Program-made: the position numbers and the translations under genes | Shown: one piece after another, positions 39,802 through 48,653 of the stretch | Position numbering within the stretch: position 1 is the first letter of the stretch | How the letters are laid out: every line of letters begins with the position of its first letter | Assembly (NCBI RefSeq): GCF_000406945.1 | Contig: NZ_KE136354.1 | Location: forward strand, 2,530,000 to 2,593,999 | DNA length: 64,000 bases | Direction: 5' to 3' | Origin: Enterococcus dispar ATCC 51266 | GTDB lineage: Bacteria > Bacillota > Bacilli > Lactobacillales > Enterococcaceae | Notes under the pieces: generated by a model | Databases searched by the model: none | Told to the model about the DNA's origin: nothing | Seen by the model: only the letters and a program-made list of their open reading frames with translations

Positions 39802-40611
39802 TTGATTAAGATGATTGCCATTGATTTGGATGGAACGTTATTGGATACAAAAAAGAAAATTAGTACCCGCAATAAAGTTGCGTTGGCAAAAGCCAAAGCA
39901 CAAGGTGTCAAAATTGTTTTATGTACGGGGCGTCCACTGCGGGCAATTCGACCGTATTTGGATGAACTACAGTTAAAAGAGTCAGGGGATTATAGCATTA
40001 CGTTTAATGGTGGCTTAGTCCAAAAAAATGATACCGGCGAAGTGATGGCAAAATCAACATTGAGTTATGCCAATGTGAAAGAGTTAGTAGAATTAGCGCA
40101 GCGTTTAGGCTTGCCTTTAGACGTTGTTTCAGATGAAGTGGTCTACATTTTACCTACTGATCCTCAACATGAATCAATTTATGCACAATTGAACCCATTA
40201 CTGCATTTCCAACTGTTTACAGTCGCTGAATTGACAGAAGATTTGTTGTATAACAAGGCAGTAGTTGCTTTTGAGCAAACCTATTTGGATCAGCAGTTGG
40301 CTAAAATTCCAGCTGATTTCAAAGAACGTTATGAAATTATTAAAACCCGCGATGTTTTATTGGAGTTCATGCCTAAAGGAGTAACAAAAGCCTATGGATG
40401 TCAATTATTAGCCGAACATCTTGGAATTACTGCAGACGAAGTAATGGCTATTGGGGATGAAGAAAATGATTTGCCAATGATTGAATATGCGGGTCTGGGT
40501 GTGGCAATGGAAAATGCAGTACCGATGGTAAAAGCTGCTGCCGATGTGGTCACGGCCAGCAATACCAACGATGGTGTCGCGCAAGTAGTAGAAAAATACG
40601 TGTTACAATAA
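39802..40611 (+). CDS. Cof-type HAD family phosphatase
   Basis: Hydrolase of 269 residues of the HAD IIB (Cof/YidA) class. Motif I is DLDGTLLD (nucleophile and acid aspartates, residues 8-15), motif II lies in CTGRPLRAI, and motif IV is GDEENDLPMIEYA. A cap domain sits between. Such enzymes remove phosphate from sugar phosphates or flavin precursors; the substrate here is unknown. The start is TTG behind AAAGGAG. The location between smc and ftsY is common in Enterococcus and Streptococcus. Confidence 0.9.
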   Translation: MIKMIAIDLDGTLLDTKKKISTRNKVALAKAKAQGVKIVLCTGRPLRAIRPYLDELQLKESGDYSITFNGGLVQKNDTGEVMAKSTLSYANVKELVELAQRLGLPLDVVSDEVVYILPTDPQHESIYAQLNPLLHFQLFTVAELTEDLLYNKAVVAFEQTYLDQQLAKIPADFKERYEIIKTRDVLLEFMPKGVTKAYGCQLLAEHLGITADEVMAIGDEENDLPMIEYAGLGVAMENAVPMVKAAADVVTASNTNDGVAQVVEKYVLQ

Positions 40612-40644
40612 TACTTAACTAAAATTGTTACAAGGAGGTTTAAT

Positions 40645-42081
40645 ATGGGCTTTTTTGATAAGATTAAAAAAGCGTTGATGGGCGAAACTGAAACAAAAAC
40701 CCCAGAAGAAACGCAAGAGCAACAAGCTAGCAAAACAGCAACTGAAAGCGACAGTGAGAATCTGCAATCGAGCAGTCAAACAACATCGGATAATACCGAA
40801 CCAACGACAGAAATTAATGGCGTGAGTTTAGCAGATAAAGAAAAAGAAACGCAAATGACAGAAAACGCTCCGGAGCCGGAGCAAGCTGAAAAACCTGAAG
40901 CTACTGAAAAAGTGACACCTGAAGGAGAACCGGTTATGCCTGAGACGCCTCCGATGGATGAAGTGAAAAATAGTGTCTCAGCAGAAAAAACACTTGATGA
41001 AGTGGATGATAAACCGATAGTCATACCAGAACCAATCCAACCAGAAAGTAGTATGCCTGAAACTTCTGAGACGCCAATAGCACCTAGTATCATCCAAGAA
41101 AATCAGCAGATTGAAGAAATCAAAGAATCTGTTGTTGCGGATAATGTGCAGGAAAAATATGATAAAGGGTTGAAAAAATCGCGTAAAACTTTTGGTCAAC
41201 GATTGAATGAATTGTTTGCCAATTTCCGTAGTGTTGATGAAGAATTTTTTGAAGAAGTAGAAGAGACATTAATTGGAGCCGATGTCGGTTTTGAAGCAGC
41301 AATGAAAATCGCTGATGATTTAAGACAAGAAGTTAAGATAAGAAATGTCAAAAAACCTGCTGAAGTACAAAATGTCATGATTGAAAAATTGGTGGACTTA
41401 TACGATGAAGCGGGAATAGATGAAGTAAATACGCTCAATATCCAGCCTAATGGCTTAACAGTTATGCTTTTTGTTGGAGTGAACGGTGTCGGCAAAACGA
41501 CGAGTATTGGTAAATTAGCTTATGAATATAAACAAGCAGGGAAAAAAGTTCTCCTAGCAGCTGCTGATACTTTTCGTGCCGGTGCGATTGATCAATTAGT
41601 GGTTTGGGGACAACGGGCAGATGTAGAAGTTATACGGGGCAATGCTGGTGGTGATCCTGCTGCAGTGGTTTATGATGCCATGGAAAAAGCAAAAGAACAG
41701 CAAGCTGATATTTTATTAGTTGATACGGCAGGCCGTTTACAAAATAAGGTCAACCTGATGAATGAACTGGAAAAAATTAAACGTGTAATTAAAAGAGAAG
41801 CGCCAGATGCTCCTCACGAAGTCTTGCTAGTTTTAGATGCAACAACAGGGCAAAATGCAATGGTTCAAGCCAAGCAATTTAAAGAAACGACAGATGTTAC
41901 CGGTCTGATTTTAACGAAATTAGATGGTACGGCTAAAGGTGGGATTGTTTTAGCGATTCGAAATGAATTGCATTTGCCGGTTAAACTAGTTGGTTTAGGT
42001 GAAGGAATTGACGATTTAGAGCCTTTTGATCCGAACGAATTTATTGTGGGCTTATTTAAAGGGCTCATTAAAGAGGTTTAA
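40645..42081 (+). CDS. ftsY: Signal recognition particle receptor FtsY
   Basis: Receptor GTPase of 478 residues that brings SRP-ribosome complexes to the membrane. The first ~165 residues are an acidic, low-complexity A domain rich in E, T, P and S, longer than in Bacillus FtsY. The N domain (about 175-260) and G domain follow with G1 GVNGVGKTTSIGKLA, the AADTFRAGAIDQL motif, DTAGRLQNK and TKLDGTAKGG. AAGGAGGT precedes the ATG. Confidence 0.96.
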   Translation: MGFFDKIKKALMGETETKTPEETQEQQASKTATESDSENLQSSSQTTSDNTEPTTEINGVSLADKEKETQMTENAPEPEQAEKPEATEKVTPEGEPVMPETPPMDEVKNSVSAEKTLDEVDDKPIVIPEPIQPESSMPETSETPIAPSIIQENQQIEEIKESVVADNVQEKYDKGLKKSRKTFGQRLNELFANFRSVDEEFFEEVEETLIGADVGFEAAMKIADDLRQEVKIRNVKKPAEVQNVMIEKLVDLYDEAGIDEVNTLNIQPNGLTVMLFVGVNGVGKTTSIGKLAYEYKQAGKKVLLAAADTFRAGAIDQLVVWGQRADVEVIRGNAGGDPAAVVYDAMEKAKEQQADILLVDTAGRLQNKVNLMNELEKIKRVIKREAPDAPHEVLLVLDATTGQNAMVQAKQFKETTDVTGLILTKLDGTAKGGIVLAIRNELHLPVKLVGLGEGIDDLEPFDPNEFIVGLFKGLIKEV

Positions 42082-42155
42082 AAAAAATTTAAAAGATAAA
42101 TTAAATGAACGCACCGAAGTCACAACTAACTATACAATGTGCTAGTTTGATTGTT

Positions 42156-42194
42156 AGGCGAAATTTTGCTGTTGGTTTATGCAAAATTTCGTCT
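42156..42194 (+). terminator. Strong hairpin between ftsY and the CPBP gene
   Basis: CGAAATTTTGC (42159-42169) and GCAAAATTTCG (42181-42191) form a perfect eleven-base stem that can be lengthened by three pairs. The T run after it is broken (TCTTTCACTTT), so it may be either the ftsY terminator or a leader element. Confidence 0.6.
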
Positions 42195-42242
42195 TTCACT
42201 TTAATTAGCTCAGCTTCTCTCAAAGGATGTAGGAGGAATGGT

Positions 42243-42899
42243 ATGTCACGTACAAGTTTGTTAAAACGATTGATTTTTTATTGTGGGTTTATTTTATTGC
42301 AAAATATAGTTTCCACTGTTGTCTTTTTGCCTGGTGTCAGTGATAGTATATTGGCTTTAATCAGTATTCTGGTAGCCGGAGGATTTATTTATTTTTTAAC
42401 TACCCGTTACCAAAAACAATTGGCTAACTACAAACCCCGTCAAATTGGCCAAACAAAAGTAGCAGGAAAATGGAAATATGTGCTACTAGGTGTCATCGCC
42501 ATGTTTGCTGCTAACATTATCTTAGGGAACTTTTTACCAGAAACAACAGAAAATCAAGCAGGTATTAATCAAAGTTTTTTAGTGAATCCCATTACATTAA
42601 CGGTTTATGGTGTCATTTTAGCACCTATAATTGAAGAATTACTTTTTCGCGGAATCTTTATGAATTATTTTTGGAATAAAGAAGAACCATCCGCTAAAGT
42701 ACTCGCTGTATTAACCTCGGCATTATTATTTGGCTTAATGCATGAACCGCGTCTTTCAATGGCGCTCCTTTTGTATATGACTTTAGGAATTGTCTTGGCC
42801 TGTGTATATCAAAAAACAGAAGATTTACGTTGTTCGATGATGGTGCACATGATTTATAATGGCTTAGGTTTTCTGGGAATGTTTTTAACTTTAAAATAA
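42243..42899 (+). CDS. CPBP family intramembrane metalloprotease
   Basis: An integral membrane protein of 218 residues with about six membrane segments. The three Abi/CPBP motifs are visible: EELLFRG (EExxxR), FGLMHE (FxxxH) and HMIYNGLG (HxxxN). Family members process prenylated or other membrane proteins, and in lactic acid bacteria some give bacteriocin self-immunity; no bacteriocin gene is nearby, so the role is unknown. The frame is open to 42105, but AGGAGG at 42231-42236 selects the ATG at 42243. Confidence 0.88.
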   Translation: MSRTSLLKRLIFYCGFILLQNIVSTVVFLPGVSDSILALISILVAGGFIYFLTTRYQKQLANYKPRQIGQTKVAGKWKYVLLGVIAMFAANIILGNFLPETTENQAGINQSFLVNPITLTVYGVILAPIIEELLFRGIFMNYFWNKEEPSAKVLAVLTSALLFGLMHEPRLSMALLLYMTLGIVLACVYQKTEDLRCSMMVHMIYNGLGFLGMFLTLK

Positions 42900-42911
42900 A
42901 CAGAACAAAAT

Positions 42912-42972
42912 AATAAAGAAACCCGAAAATACAGCAGTCAGAATGCTTGTTGTCTTTTTGGGTTTCTTTTTT
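42912..42972. terminator. Bidirectional terminator between the CPBP gene and the histidine kinase
   Basis: AAAGAAACCC (42915-42924) pairs with GGGTTTCTTT (42960-42969), with A-rich and T-rich flanks that serve both convergent transcripts. Confidence 0.85.
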
Positions 42973-42985
42973 GAATTGTAATAAG

Positions 42986-44806
42986 TTATGCTTCTTCATT
43001 TTCGGCAATTGGAATAAACAGGCTAAAACTTGTACCTTGTTGGGAACTGGCTACGTCAAGTAACCAACTATTGCGTTTAATGATAGAAGAGACGATAAAA
43101 AGTCCTAGACCAGTTCCACCTTCTTCTTTTCGCGTGGTCAAAAAAGGTGTGAAAATTTGATCTTTAATACTTTGGTCGATGCCCGGACCATTGTCTGACA
43201 CTTGAATCATAGCTAATTTTTTATTTTGATAGACAAATGCTCGCTGGGCTACTTGTTGGTGCACGTCAGCAGACGGTGTTGTTAGGGAAACGGTAATAGT
43301 AGCATCGGATTTTGCTTGATAAGCATTAGTGATTAAGTTATACAACAATACTTGAACGTCGTCTTGTTGAAATAATGCATCCGCTAAAAGAGTAATTTCT
43401 TCATTTATGGTAACTGTTCGCGGGATTAATATTTTCATTATGGCGACAGCTTCTTTTACCGCTTGATTGAGAGATTGTACTTTTTTTGTCTGATCTTGTT
43501 CCTTTGAAAAATGTAAAATACGTTGAGAAAGTTGTTGTCCTTTTTGAGCAGCCAAATGCATATCTTCTAAATCTGCCAACAGTTCTGCATCATTGGGATG
43601 TTCGGCCATAAGCAGTTCAATATTCCCAATTAGAGGTGTTAAAAAATTGTTCATATCATGGACAATACCGGTGGTCACTAATCCGATAGTTTCCATTTTT
43701 GACTCTTGCAATAGACTTTTTTCTAACTGGTGCTTCTCGGCTTCTAATTGCCGTTTTTCTTTTAAGCGCTGATTTTCATTAACAGTTTGCTGTTGTCTAG
43801 CATTTAGACGTACCAATAGGACTAATAAAGAAGTCACCATCAATAAAATGACCACTAAGCCTAAATTAATAAGTAAATCGTGTAAAATCCAACCATTGTC
43901 TTGATAAAAATCTGATGTATTGGCAACAACAAAGCGTTCTTCGCCAATTTCTACCCATTGAAAAGCATTTAGTTTTAAAACCGATGTCAGGTCAGATTCG
44001 TTCCACCAATAAGAATGATAGCTTAAACTTCCTTTTTCATGCTGTTTTTGGTAGTGATCGAGTTTTTCTAAATCTGTGTAGTCCAATTGTGGAAATCTTT
44101 TTTTGCGACCGGTAATAATGTTTAAGCCAATTTGCTCTTTAGCTGGATGCATGACGACTTCCATTTGTTCATTTTTCATTAAAGGATAGCGTTGCTCTGT
44201 ATCTGTCGGTTGAATTTTATCTAAGAATAATTGCTCTAAATTTAACGGGACAACCGCTAATCCTTGAATTTCTTTTTTATTATTATAGATGGGATGATAG
44301 AGATTAAAAAAAGAATTTTTTTGGATAAAATAAACTTTCCCATTTTGTTTGGCGCGTCCTTTTAAAGCCATAGCAAAAATTGGATCAATTGTTAATTTTT
44401 GGGTCAATTCATTGTTTTCCACATGATTTTCAGTCGGGAAGTGACTTTCTAATTGCTGACCATTTCGATCAAAAAGAAAGATACCGGCAAAAGCGCTGTT
44501 GCGTTTAAAAAACTGAGAAATGAGATTATTTTGTTGCGGTAATTGTAATGGACTGTCCGTCTCAATCGTATCCAGAATGAAACTGTCCAAATCGTTGGCA
44601 CTGCTTTCAATTTCAGCCACAATCAGTTTGGTGCTAACCTCGTTAACCTGCGCTAGTTGTGTTTTCCCCATTTTTAAAGCTTCTTGTTGTATGTTATGAT
44701 AACCTAAAGCTGTGATAAGTAAGCCAGTTAAGGTGATAACCATCACAGTAATAAAAAGAATATTTATTTTTTTAGTTAACTTTTTCATTTTTTGTAAGCC
44801 TTTCAT
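42986..44806 (-). CDS. Sensor histidine kinase with extracytoplasmic sensor domain
   Basis: A membrane sensor of 606 residues. A membrane segment (about residues 13-33) is followed by a ~265-residue extracytoplasmic region resembling a double Cache sensor, a second membrane segment (about 305-330), a coiled linker rich in Q, K and E, and the kinase core. The H-box is GIVHDMNNFLTPL, then NLITNAYQAK (N), VSDNGPGID (G1), FTPFLTTRKEEGGTGLGL (F and G2). The HDxNN H-box is the NtrB-like type and not the HELRTPL type. The start may be 44806 or the ATG at 44788. It lies head to head with the response regulator and next to the citrate locus; the signal is unknown. Confidence 0.88.
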   Translation of the reverse strand: MKGLQKMKKLTKKINILFITVMVITLTGLLITALGYHNIQQEALKMGKTQLAQVNEVSTKLIVAEIESSANDLDSFILDTIETDSPLQLPQQNNLISQFFKRNSAFAGIFLFDRNGQQLESHFPTENHVENNELTQKLTIDPIFAMALKGRAKQNGKVYFIQKNSFFNLYHPIYNNKKEIQGLAVVPLNLEQLFLDKIQPTDTEQRYPLMKNEQMEVVMHPAKEQIGLNIITGRKKRFPQLDYTDLEKLDHYQKQHEKGSLSYHSYWWNESDLTSVLKLNAFQWVEIGEERFVVANTSDFYQDNGWILHDLLINLGLVVILLMVTSLLVLLVRLNARQQQTVNENQRLKEKRQLEAEKHQLEKSLLQESKMETIGLVTTGIVHDMNNFLTPLIGNIELLMAEHPNDAELLADLEDMHLAAQKGQQLSQRILHFSKEQDQTKKVQSLNQAVKEAVAIMKILIPRTVTINEEITLLADALFQQDDVQVLLYNLITNAYQAKSDATITVSLTTPSADVHQQVAQRAFVYQNKKLAMIQVSDNGPGIDQSIKDQIFTPFLTTRKEEGGTGLGLFIVSSIIKRNSWLLDVASSQQGTSFSLFIPIAENEEA

Positions 44807-44827
44807 TTTAACTTGGAGGAAATTGTG

Positions 44828-45541
44828 ATGCGGAATGAAAAAATTTTAGTAGTTGATGATGATCCAGCGATTCGTCGTCTGATTTGGAAATCACTGCAAT
44901 CTACCGGAATCCTGATTTATCAGAGTGACTCAATTGAAAAGACTATTGATATTATGAGTCGTGTTGCTTTTGATCTGTTTTTACTGGATATCAGCCTAGA
45001 ATATGAAAATGATGGTTATCATTTGGCCCAAATGATTCGCAGTGAAAATAGTGTGGTACCGATTATTTTTCTAAGCGGAAAAACCCAAGAACAAGACATT
45101 GTTACCGGTCTTGAAACAGGGGCGGACCTATATTTGACGAAGCCATTTTCGCCGGCAATTCTAAAAGCACAGGTGTTGGCTTCTTTAGATCGCAGTTTAG
45201 TGATCAAAAAACATACTGGTCAACAAGTAAAAACGAGTAACAGTCTCACTTTAGGGGAATTTACTTATGACAAAAAGCGTTATCAGCTTTATAAAAATGA
45301 CGTGGCCATTAAATTATCCTCAAAAGAAACACAGCTTATGCAGTTTTTTATGGAAAATCCCAACCAAGTCTTTTCAAAAGAACAAATTTATCAAAGTGTT
45401 TGGAACGAAGAAAAAACCGATACCAACACTATTATGGTCTTTATCAATCATTTACGCAATAAGATTGAAGCTGATCCGAAAAATGCAAAGTATTTGCAAA
45501 CAGTGTGGGGCATCGGTTATACATTTGTGGCTGAAAATTAA
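44828..45541 (+). CDS. OmpR-family response regulator
   Basis: Regulator of 237 residues. The receiver domain has the acidic pair VVDDDP, the phosphoacceptor in FDLFLLDIS (about residue 52), and the conserved lysine in YLTKPF; the C-terminal half is a winged helix of the OmpR/PhoB type (about 140-235) ending VWGIGYTFV. GGAGGA (44815-44820) fits the ATG at 44828 better than a TTG at 44813. The gap to the divergent kinase gene is only about 20 nt. Its 3' end overlaps the end of convergent citG by four bases. Confidence 0.92.
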   Translation: MRNEKILVVDDDPAIRRLIWKSLQSTGILIYQSDSIEKTIDIMSRVAFDLFLLDISLEYENDGYHLAQMIRSENSVVPIIFLSGKTQEQDIVTGLETGADLYLTKPFSPAILKAQVLASLDRSLVIKKHTGQQVKTSNSLTLGEFTYDKKRYQLYKNDVAIKLSSKETQLMQFFMENPNQVFSKEQIYQSVWNEEKTDTNTIMVFINHLRNKIEADPKNAKYLQTVWGIGYTFVAEN

Positions 45542-46395
45542 AAGAGTCCTTCTAAGATGGCAAAATAGATACCAAGAGATAATAAATCTGCCGCACCGCC
45601 CGGACTTAAATTACGTGAAATTAAGGTTTTATCATACTGGATAAGTGTGTTGCTTAAATCTTTGGCAGATAAGTTAGCTGCATGGATCTGCTTCATTTCA
45701 CTTTGGATGGTAGTAAGTGCCATTTTCCCGCCGCGGTGCAAGATATTGCTGTCTGTTAGTGTGCTCATTAAAAAAATGAGTGCCCGCAACAATAATTCTT
45801 CGCGCGGTAAGTGTCGATTCTGCCGCAAATAGGGTAATAAAATATTCGCCAGGGCAGGATAACCTGCGGCTGCTTGGCCCCGAATGCCTGTTGTACCTTG
45901 GGCTAAATAAAGTTTTTCGCCGTGAGTCAAATTCTTTTTTTGGGCAACATATTTAAAATCTTTTTTTAGTAAATCTTGGGTAATTTCACGACTTAACGTT
46001 AAGATATTTTCAGAGTCAGTTGCTGTAAAAGGTAGCTGGCTTTTTTGTAGATATAATCCTGTTGCGCCTAATAAAATAGCAAAGGAAAAATTGGCACCTT
46101 TATGAGTATTGACCCCCTTGGTAGCAGTGAACATGGCAGTTTCTGCTTGCTGTCCTATTTTTCGCAATTTAGAAAATAAATCCCCTTTTGCGCCGTCATG
46201 GGTGAAACCGGCATTTAAATATTGGGGGAAATAAGGCGCCAAAGCCAAGATACTATCAATAAAGAGATAAAAGTCCATATCTTGGTGGGCGCCATTGGTG
46301 AAACGATCCACTAGTCCTGGTTTTGGAGAGAGTGTAACTTCATAAAACAAGGCTTTTTGAGCAGCTGCATCAATCATACAAATTTGCTTATTCAA
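45538..46395 (-). CDS. citG: Triphosphoribosyl-dephospho-CoA synthase CitG
   Basis: Enzyme of 285 residues that makes the precursor of the citrate lyase prosthetic group from ATP and dephospho-CoA. The motifs LSPKPGLVDR, GAHQDMD and GVNTHKGANFSFA are typical of CitG. It overlaps the end of the citO reading frame by eight bases, so it is translated with the regulator, and its product is used by CitX on the other strand. In Enterococcus faecalis citG is described at the end of the oad-cit operon, so its place behind citO is unusual. Confidence 0.93.
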   Translation of the reverse strand: MNKQICMIDAAAQKALFYEVTLSPKPGLVDRFTNGAHQDMDFYLFIDSILALAPYFPQYLNAGFTHDGAKGDLFSKLRKIGQQAETAMFTATKGVNTHKGANFSFAILLGATGLYLQKSQLPFTATDSENILTLSREITQDLLKKDFKYVAQKKNLTHGEKLYLAQGTTGIRGQAAAGYPALANILLPYLRQNRHLPREELLLRALIFLMSTLTDSNILHRGGKMALTTIQSEMKQIHAANLSAKDLSNTLIQYDKTLISRNLSPGGAADLLSLGIYFAILEGLF

Positions 46396-47083
46396 TTTGA
46401 TGGGACTCCATTTCTTGTAAAATAAATTGTAAGGAATGGTTCAAATGTTCATGGGTAATCAGAGTAACTTGCGTGATATCATTTGTAACCATCCCGCGGT
46501 AAAGGAGCCAATGTTCTTCCAAGGCGCGATAACGTCGTTCAGAGGAACGAATGGCAATGTCACGAAAATAAACGAGATAAGCTTGTAAATCAGTCACAAT
46601 AGTTTTTAACCGCTTCATCTGACTTTTTTCATAAATAAAGGAGTTAAAATCAGAGAAGTTTTGTAAAACATCATCCACCCGATCTTCCTGATTAAGGCGA
46701 TCGCCTTCTTCTAACAGCGCCCGCAAATCATCAAAATCGTTTGGTGTCATTAGTTGCATGGCTTTAATCGTAGCTAGTGTATCCAAAGATTTACGTATAT
46801 CATAAATTTCATGGGCATCTTTTATACTAATACCTTTTACCACGATTCCGACACGGGGGACATGCTCAACTAATTGTTCCTCCACCAATTGATGAAGAGC
46901 ATAACGAATTGGAGTTCGGCTGATATTTAACGTTTCCGAAAATTCTTTTTCGTTGATACGCTCACCAGCAGGAATCTGGCCCAAGATAATACTTTTGCGA
47001 AAGGCTTCATAAATGGAGATTTTTAGTGGTTGGTTTTGAGATAAGTCTAAGTTGTTTTTAACAGCTGCAATCGTTTCATTCAT
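46388..47083 (-). CDS. citO: GntR-family regulator of citrate metabolism, CitO-like
   Basis: Transcription factor of 231 residues. The N-terminal winged helix (about 20-85) has EKEFSETLNISRTPIRYALHQL as helix-turn-helix, and the C-terminal part is an FCD ligand-binding domain (about 90-220, with histidines in EEHWLLYRG and THEHLNHSL for the metal site). CitO of E. faecalis is a GntR activator that responds to citrate and acts in the region between citH and oadH; by position and family this is its counterpart. It is in an operon with citG and has its own strong promoter. Confidence 0.88.
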   Translation of the reverse strand: MNETIAAVKNNLDLSQNQPLKISIYEAFRKSIILGQIPAGERINEKEFSETLNISRTPIRYALHQLVEEQLVEHVPRVGIVVKGISIKDAHEIYDIRKSLDTLATIKAMQLMTPNDFDDLRALLEEGDRLNQEDRVDDVLQNFSDFNSFIYEKSQMKRLKTIVTDLQAYLVYFRDIAIRSSERRYRALEEHWLLYRGMVTNDITQVTLITHEHLNHSLQFILQEMESHQIE

Positions 47084-47142
47084 TGTTATCAGTCATCCTT
47101 TTGCTGGTAGTCTTTTTTAGCAGGATTGAATTTACCGGCACC

Positions 47143-47171
47143 ATCATATTTACAATCCAGCGTTTTGTCAA
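47143..47171 (-). promoter_or_regulatory. Promoter of citO-citG
   Basis: Read on the minus strand: perfect TTGACA (47171-47166), 17 nt, TATGAT (47148-47143), about 60 nt before the citO start. This is a strong constitutive-looking promoter. Confidence 0.82.
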
Positions 47172-47219
47172 TATGTGAAGTTGCTGTCTGCTATTTTTAA
47201 TTGTTTTTTGATAGTTAAA

Positions 47220-47246
47220 AAGAAAAAACCGAGTCTCTTAGGGCTC
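47220..47246 (-). terminator. Terminator between citH and citO
   Basis: On the minus strand GCCGAG pairs with CTCGG(T) around CCCTAAGAGA and is followed by six T residues. It ends the citH message before the citO promoter. Confidence 0.8.
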
Positions 47247-47258
47247 GGCTTTTTTCTT

Positions 47259-48653
47259 TTATTTTTGTGGAATATAAAAAGGTAAGTGACCGAATAGCAT
47301 GATTGTTACTACGAAGATAACGAAGATACAAGCGGCCCATTTACCAGCTTCTCTTTGCCATTGCCCCATGTCTAGTTTTGTTAGGCGCAGTAATAAATAA
47401 ATAAACGCAACTAATGGTGATAATAGGTGGAATGCTTGTCCCATTAATGATGCAAGTGCCATCTGCATATTGGTAAAACCATAGGCCCGTCCTGCTTCTG
47501 CCAAGACCGGCATAACACCAAAGTAGAAACCATCGTTTGAAATAAAGAAGGTACCCGGTGCAGAAATTAAGGCAATTACAATACCCCAGAAACCAGCAAG
47601 TTGTTTTGGAATAATATAAGTGAAACTTGTAGCCAATGCTTCAGCTAAACCTGAACCTTGGAAAATACCCATGAATACCCCTGCTGCAAAGACGAGAATA
47701 ACGACTTGCACCGCATCGCCACCGTTTGCACCAATCCGTGCTGATTGATCTTTTAAAATAGGATAGTTCACAATTAAGGCAATACAAGTACCTAATAAGA
47801 ATAAGAACAAAGGTGGTTGGGCGAACCAGCCTGGTAAGCCGATTTGATCGGCAAAAGAACTTAAGACTAACCAGGCAATTAAAATAATCGTCATAATGCC
47901 GTTAAAAGCAAAAAGTTTTGGACGACGAATGGCCATTGTTTCAGGATCGGTAACAGCAGTCATTTCTTCAATTTCAGCATCAGTTAATTCTTTAATGCCT
48001 AAGCGTTTTCTTTCCTGACGTCCCATGTGAGGTGCTACTATAAAGATAACAAATAAAACAGAGAGAATCATACCTGGCATTAAGTAAGCCAAAATTTCGG
48101 CGCCTACATCTAAAACAGCCATTGCGCGTGCTGTTGGGCCACCCCAAGGTAATAAATTCATAATGGTATTTTGTAAAATAACCAAAACACCAAGATTCAT
48201 TAATTTCATATCTAATTTTTTATAGATTGGAATAAAAGCAGAACAGCAAATTAATGTCGTAGTTGTTCCATCGCCATTTAACGAAACGGCTGCAGCTACA
48301 ACTGCTGTGGCAATCAATACTTTCATTGGATCGCCTTTAGCAAAAAGAATCATTTTTTTAGTGATTGGATCAAATAGACCAGCATCTAACATGATAGAGA
48401 AATAAAGAATAGCGAACAATAACATAATCCCAGTGTTAGAAGTTGTTTTGATTCCTTCCATAACCCAGTCACCGATATTGTTACTGCCGGCTACACCATC
48501 CACGACTGGCGGTGCGGTCACACCTGCAACGAGTGCGATTAAAGCGAATACTAAAGGAATAATAACTAATGACGTAAGCGGTGATAATTTCTTTTTCATG
48601 ATAACGAACATGAAGACGATAATCATGAGGTAAGACAAAATTGTAAGTAACAT
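47259..48653 (-). CDS. citH: Citrate transporter of the CitMHS family
   Basis: A membrane transporter of 464 residues with about twelve membrane segments, MLLTILSYLMIIVFMFVIMK. The conserved AAVSLNGDGTTTTLICCSAF (about residues 115-134) is the CitMHS hallmark. Members carry citrate complexed with a divalent metal ion, in symport with protons. It is transcribed divergently from the oad-cit operon and supplies it with substrate. Which metal complex is preferred cannot be read from sequence. Confidence 0.92.
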   Translation of the reverse strand: MLLTILSYLMIIVFMFVIMKKKLSPLTSLVIIPLVFALIALVAGVTAPPVVDGVAGSNNIGDWVMEGIKTTSNTGIMLLFAILYFSIMLDAGLFDPITKKMILFAKGDPMKVLIATAVVAAAVSLNGDGTTTTLICCSAFIPIYKKLDMKLMNLGVLVILQNTIMNLLPWGGPTARAMAVLDVGAEILAYLMPGMILSVLFVIFIVAPHMGRQERKRLGIKELTDAEIEEMTAVTDPETMAIRRPKLFAFNGIMTIILIAWLVLSSFADQIGLPGWFAQPPLFLFLLGTCIALIVNYPILKDQSARIGANGGDAVQVVILVFAAGVFMGIFQGSGLAEALATSFTYIIPKQLAGFWGIVIALISAPGTFFISNDGFYFGVMPVLAEAGRAYGFTNMQMALASLMGQAFHLLSPLVAFIYLLLRLTKLDMGQWQREAGKWAACIFVIFVVTIMLFGHLPFYIPQK

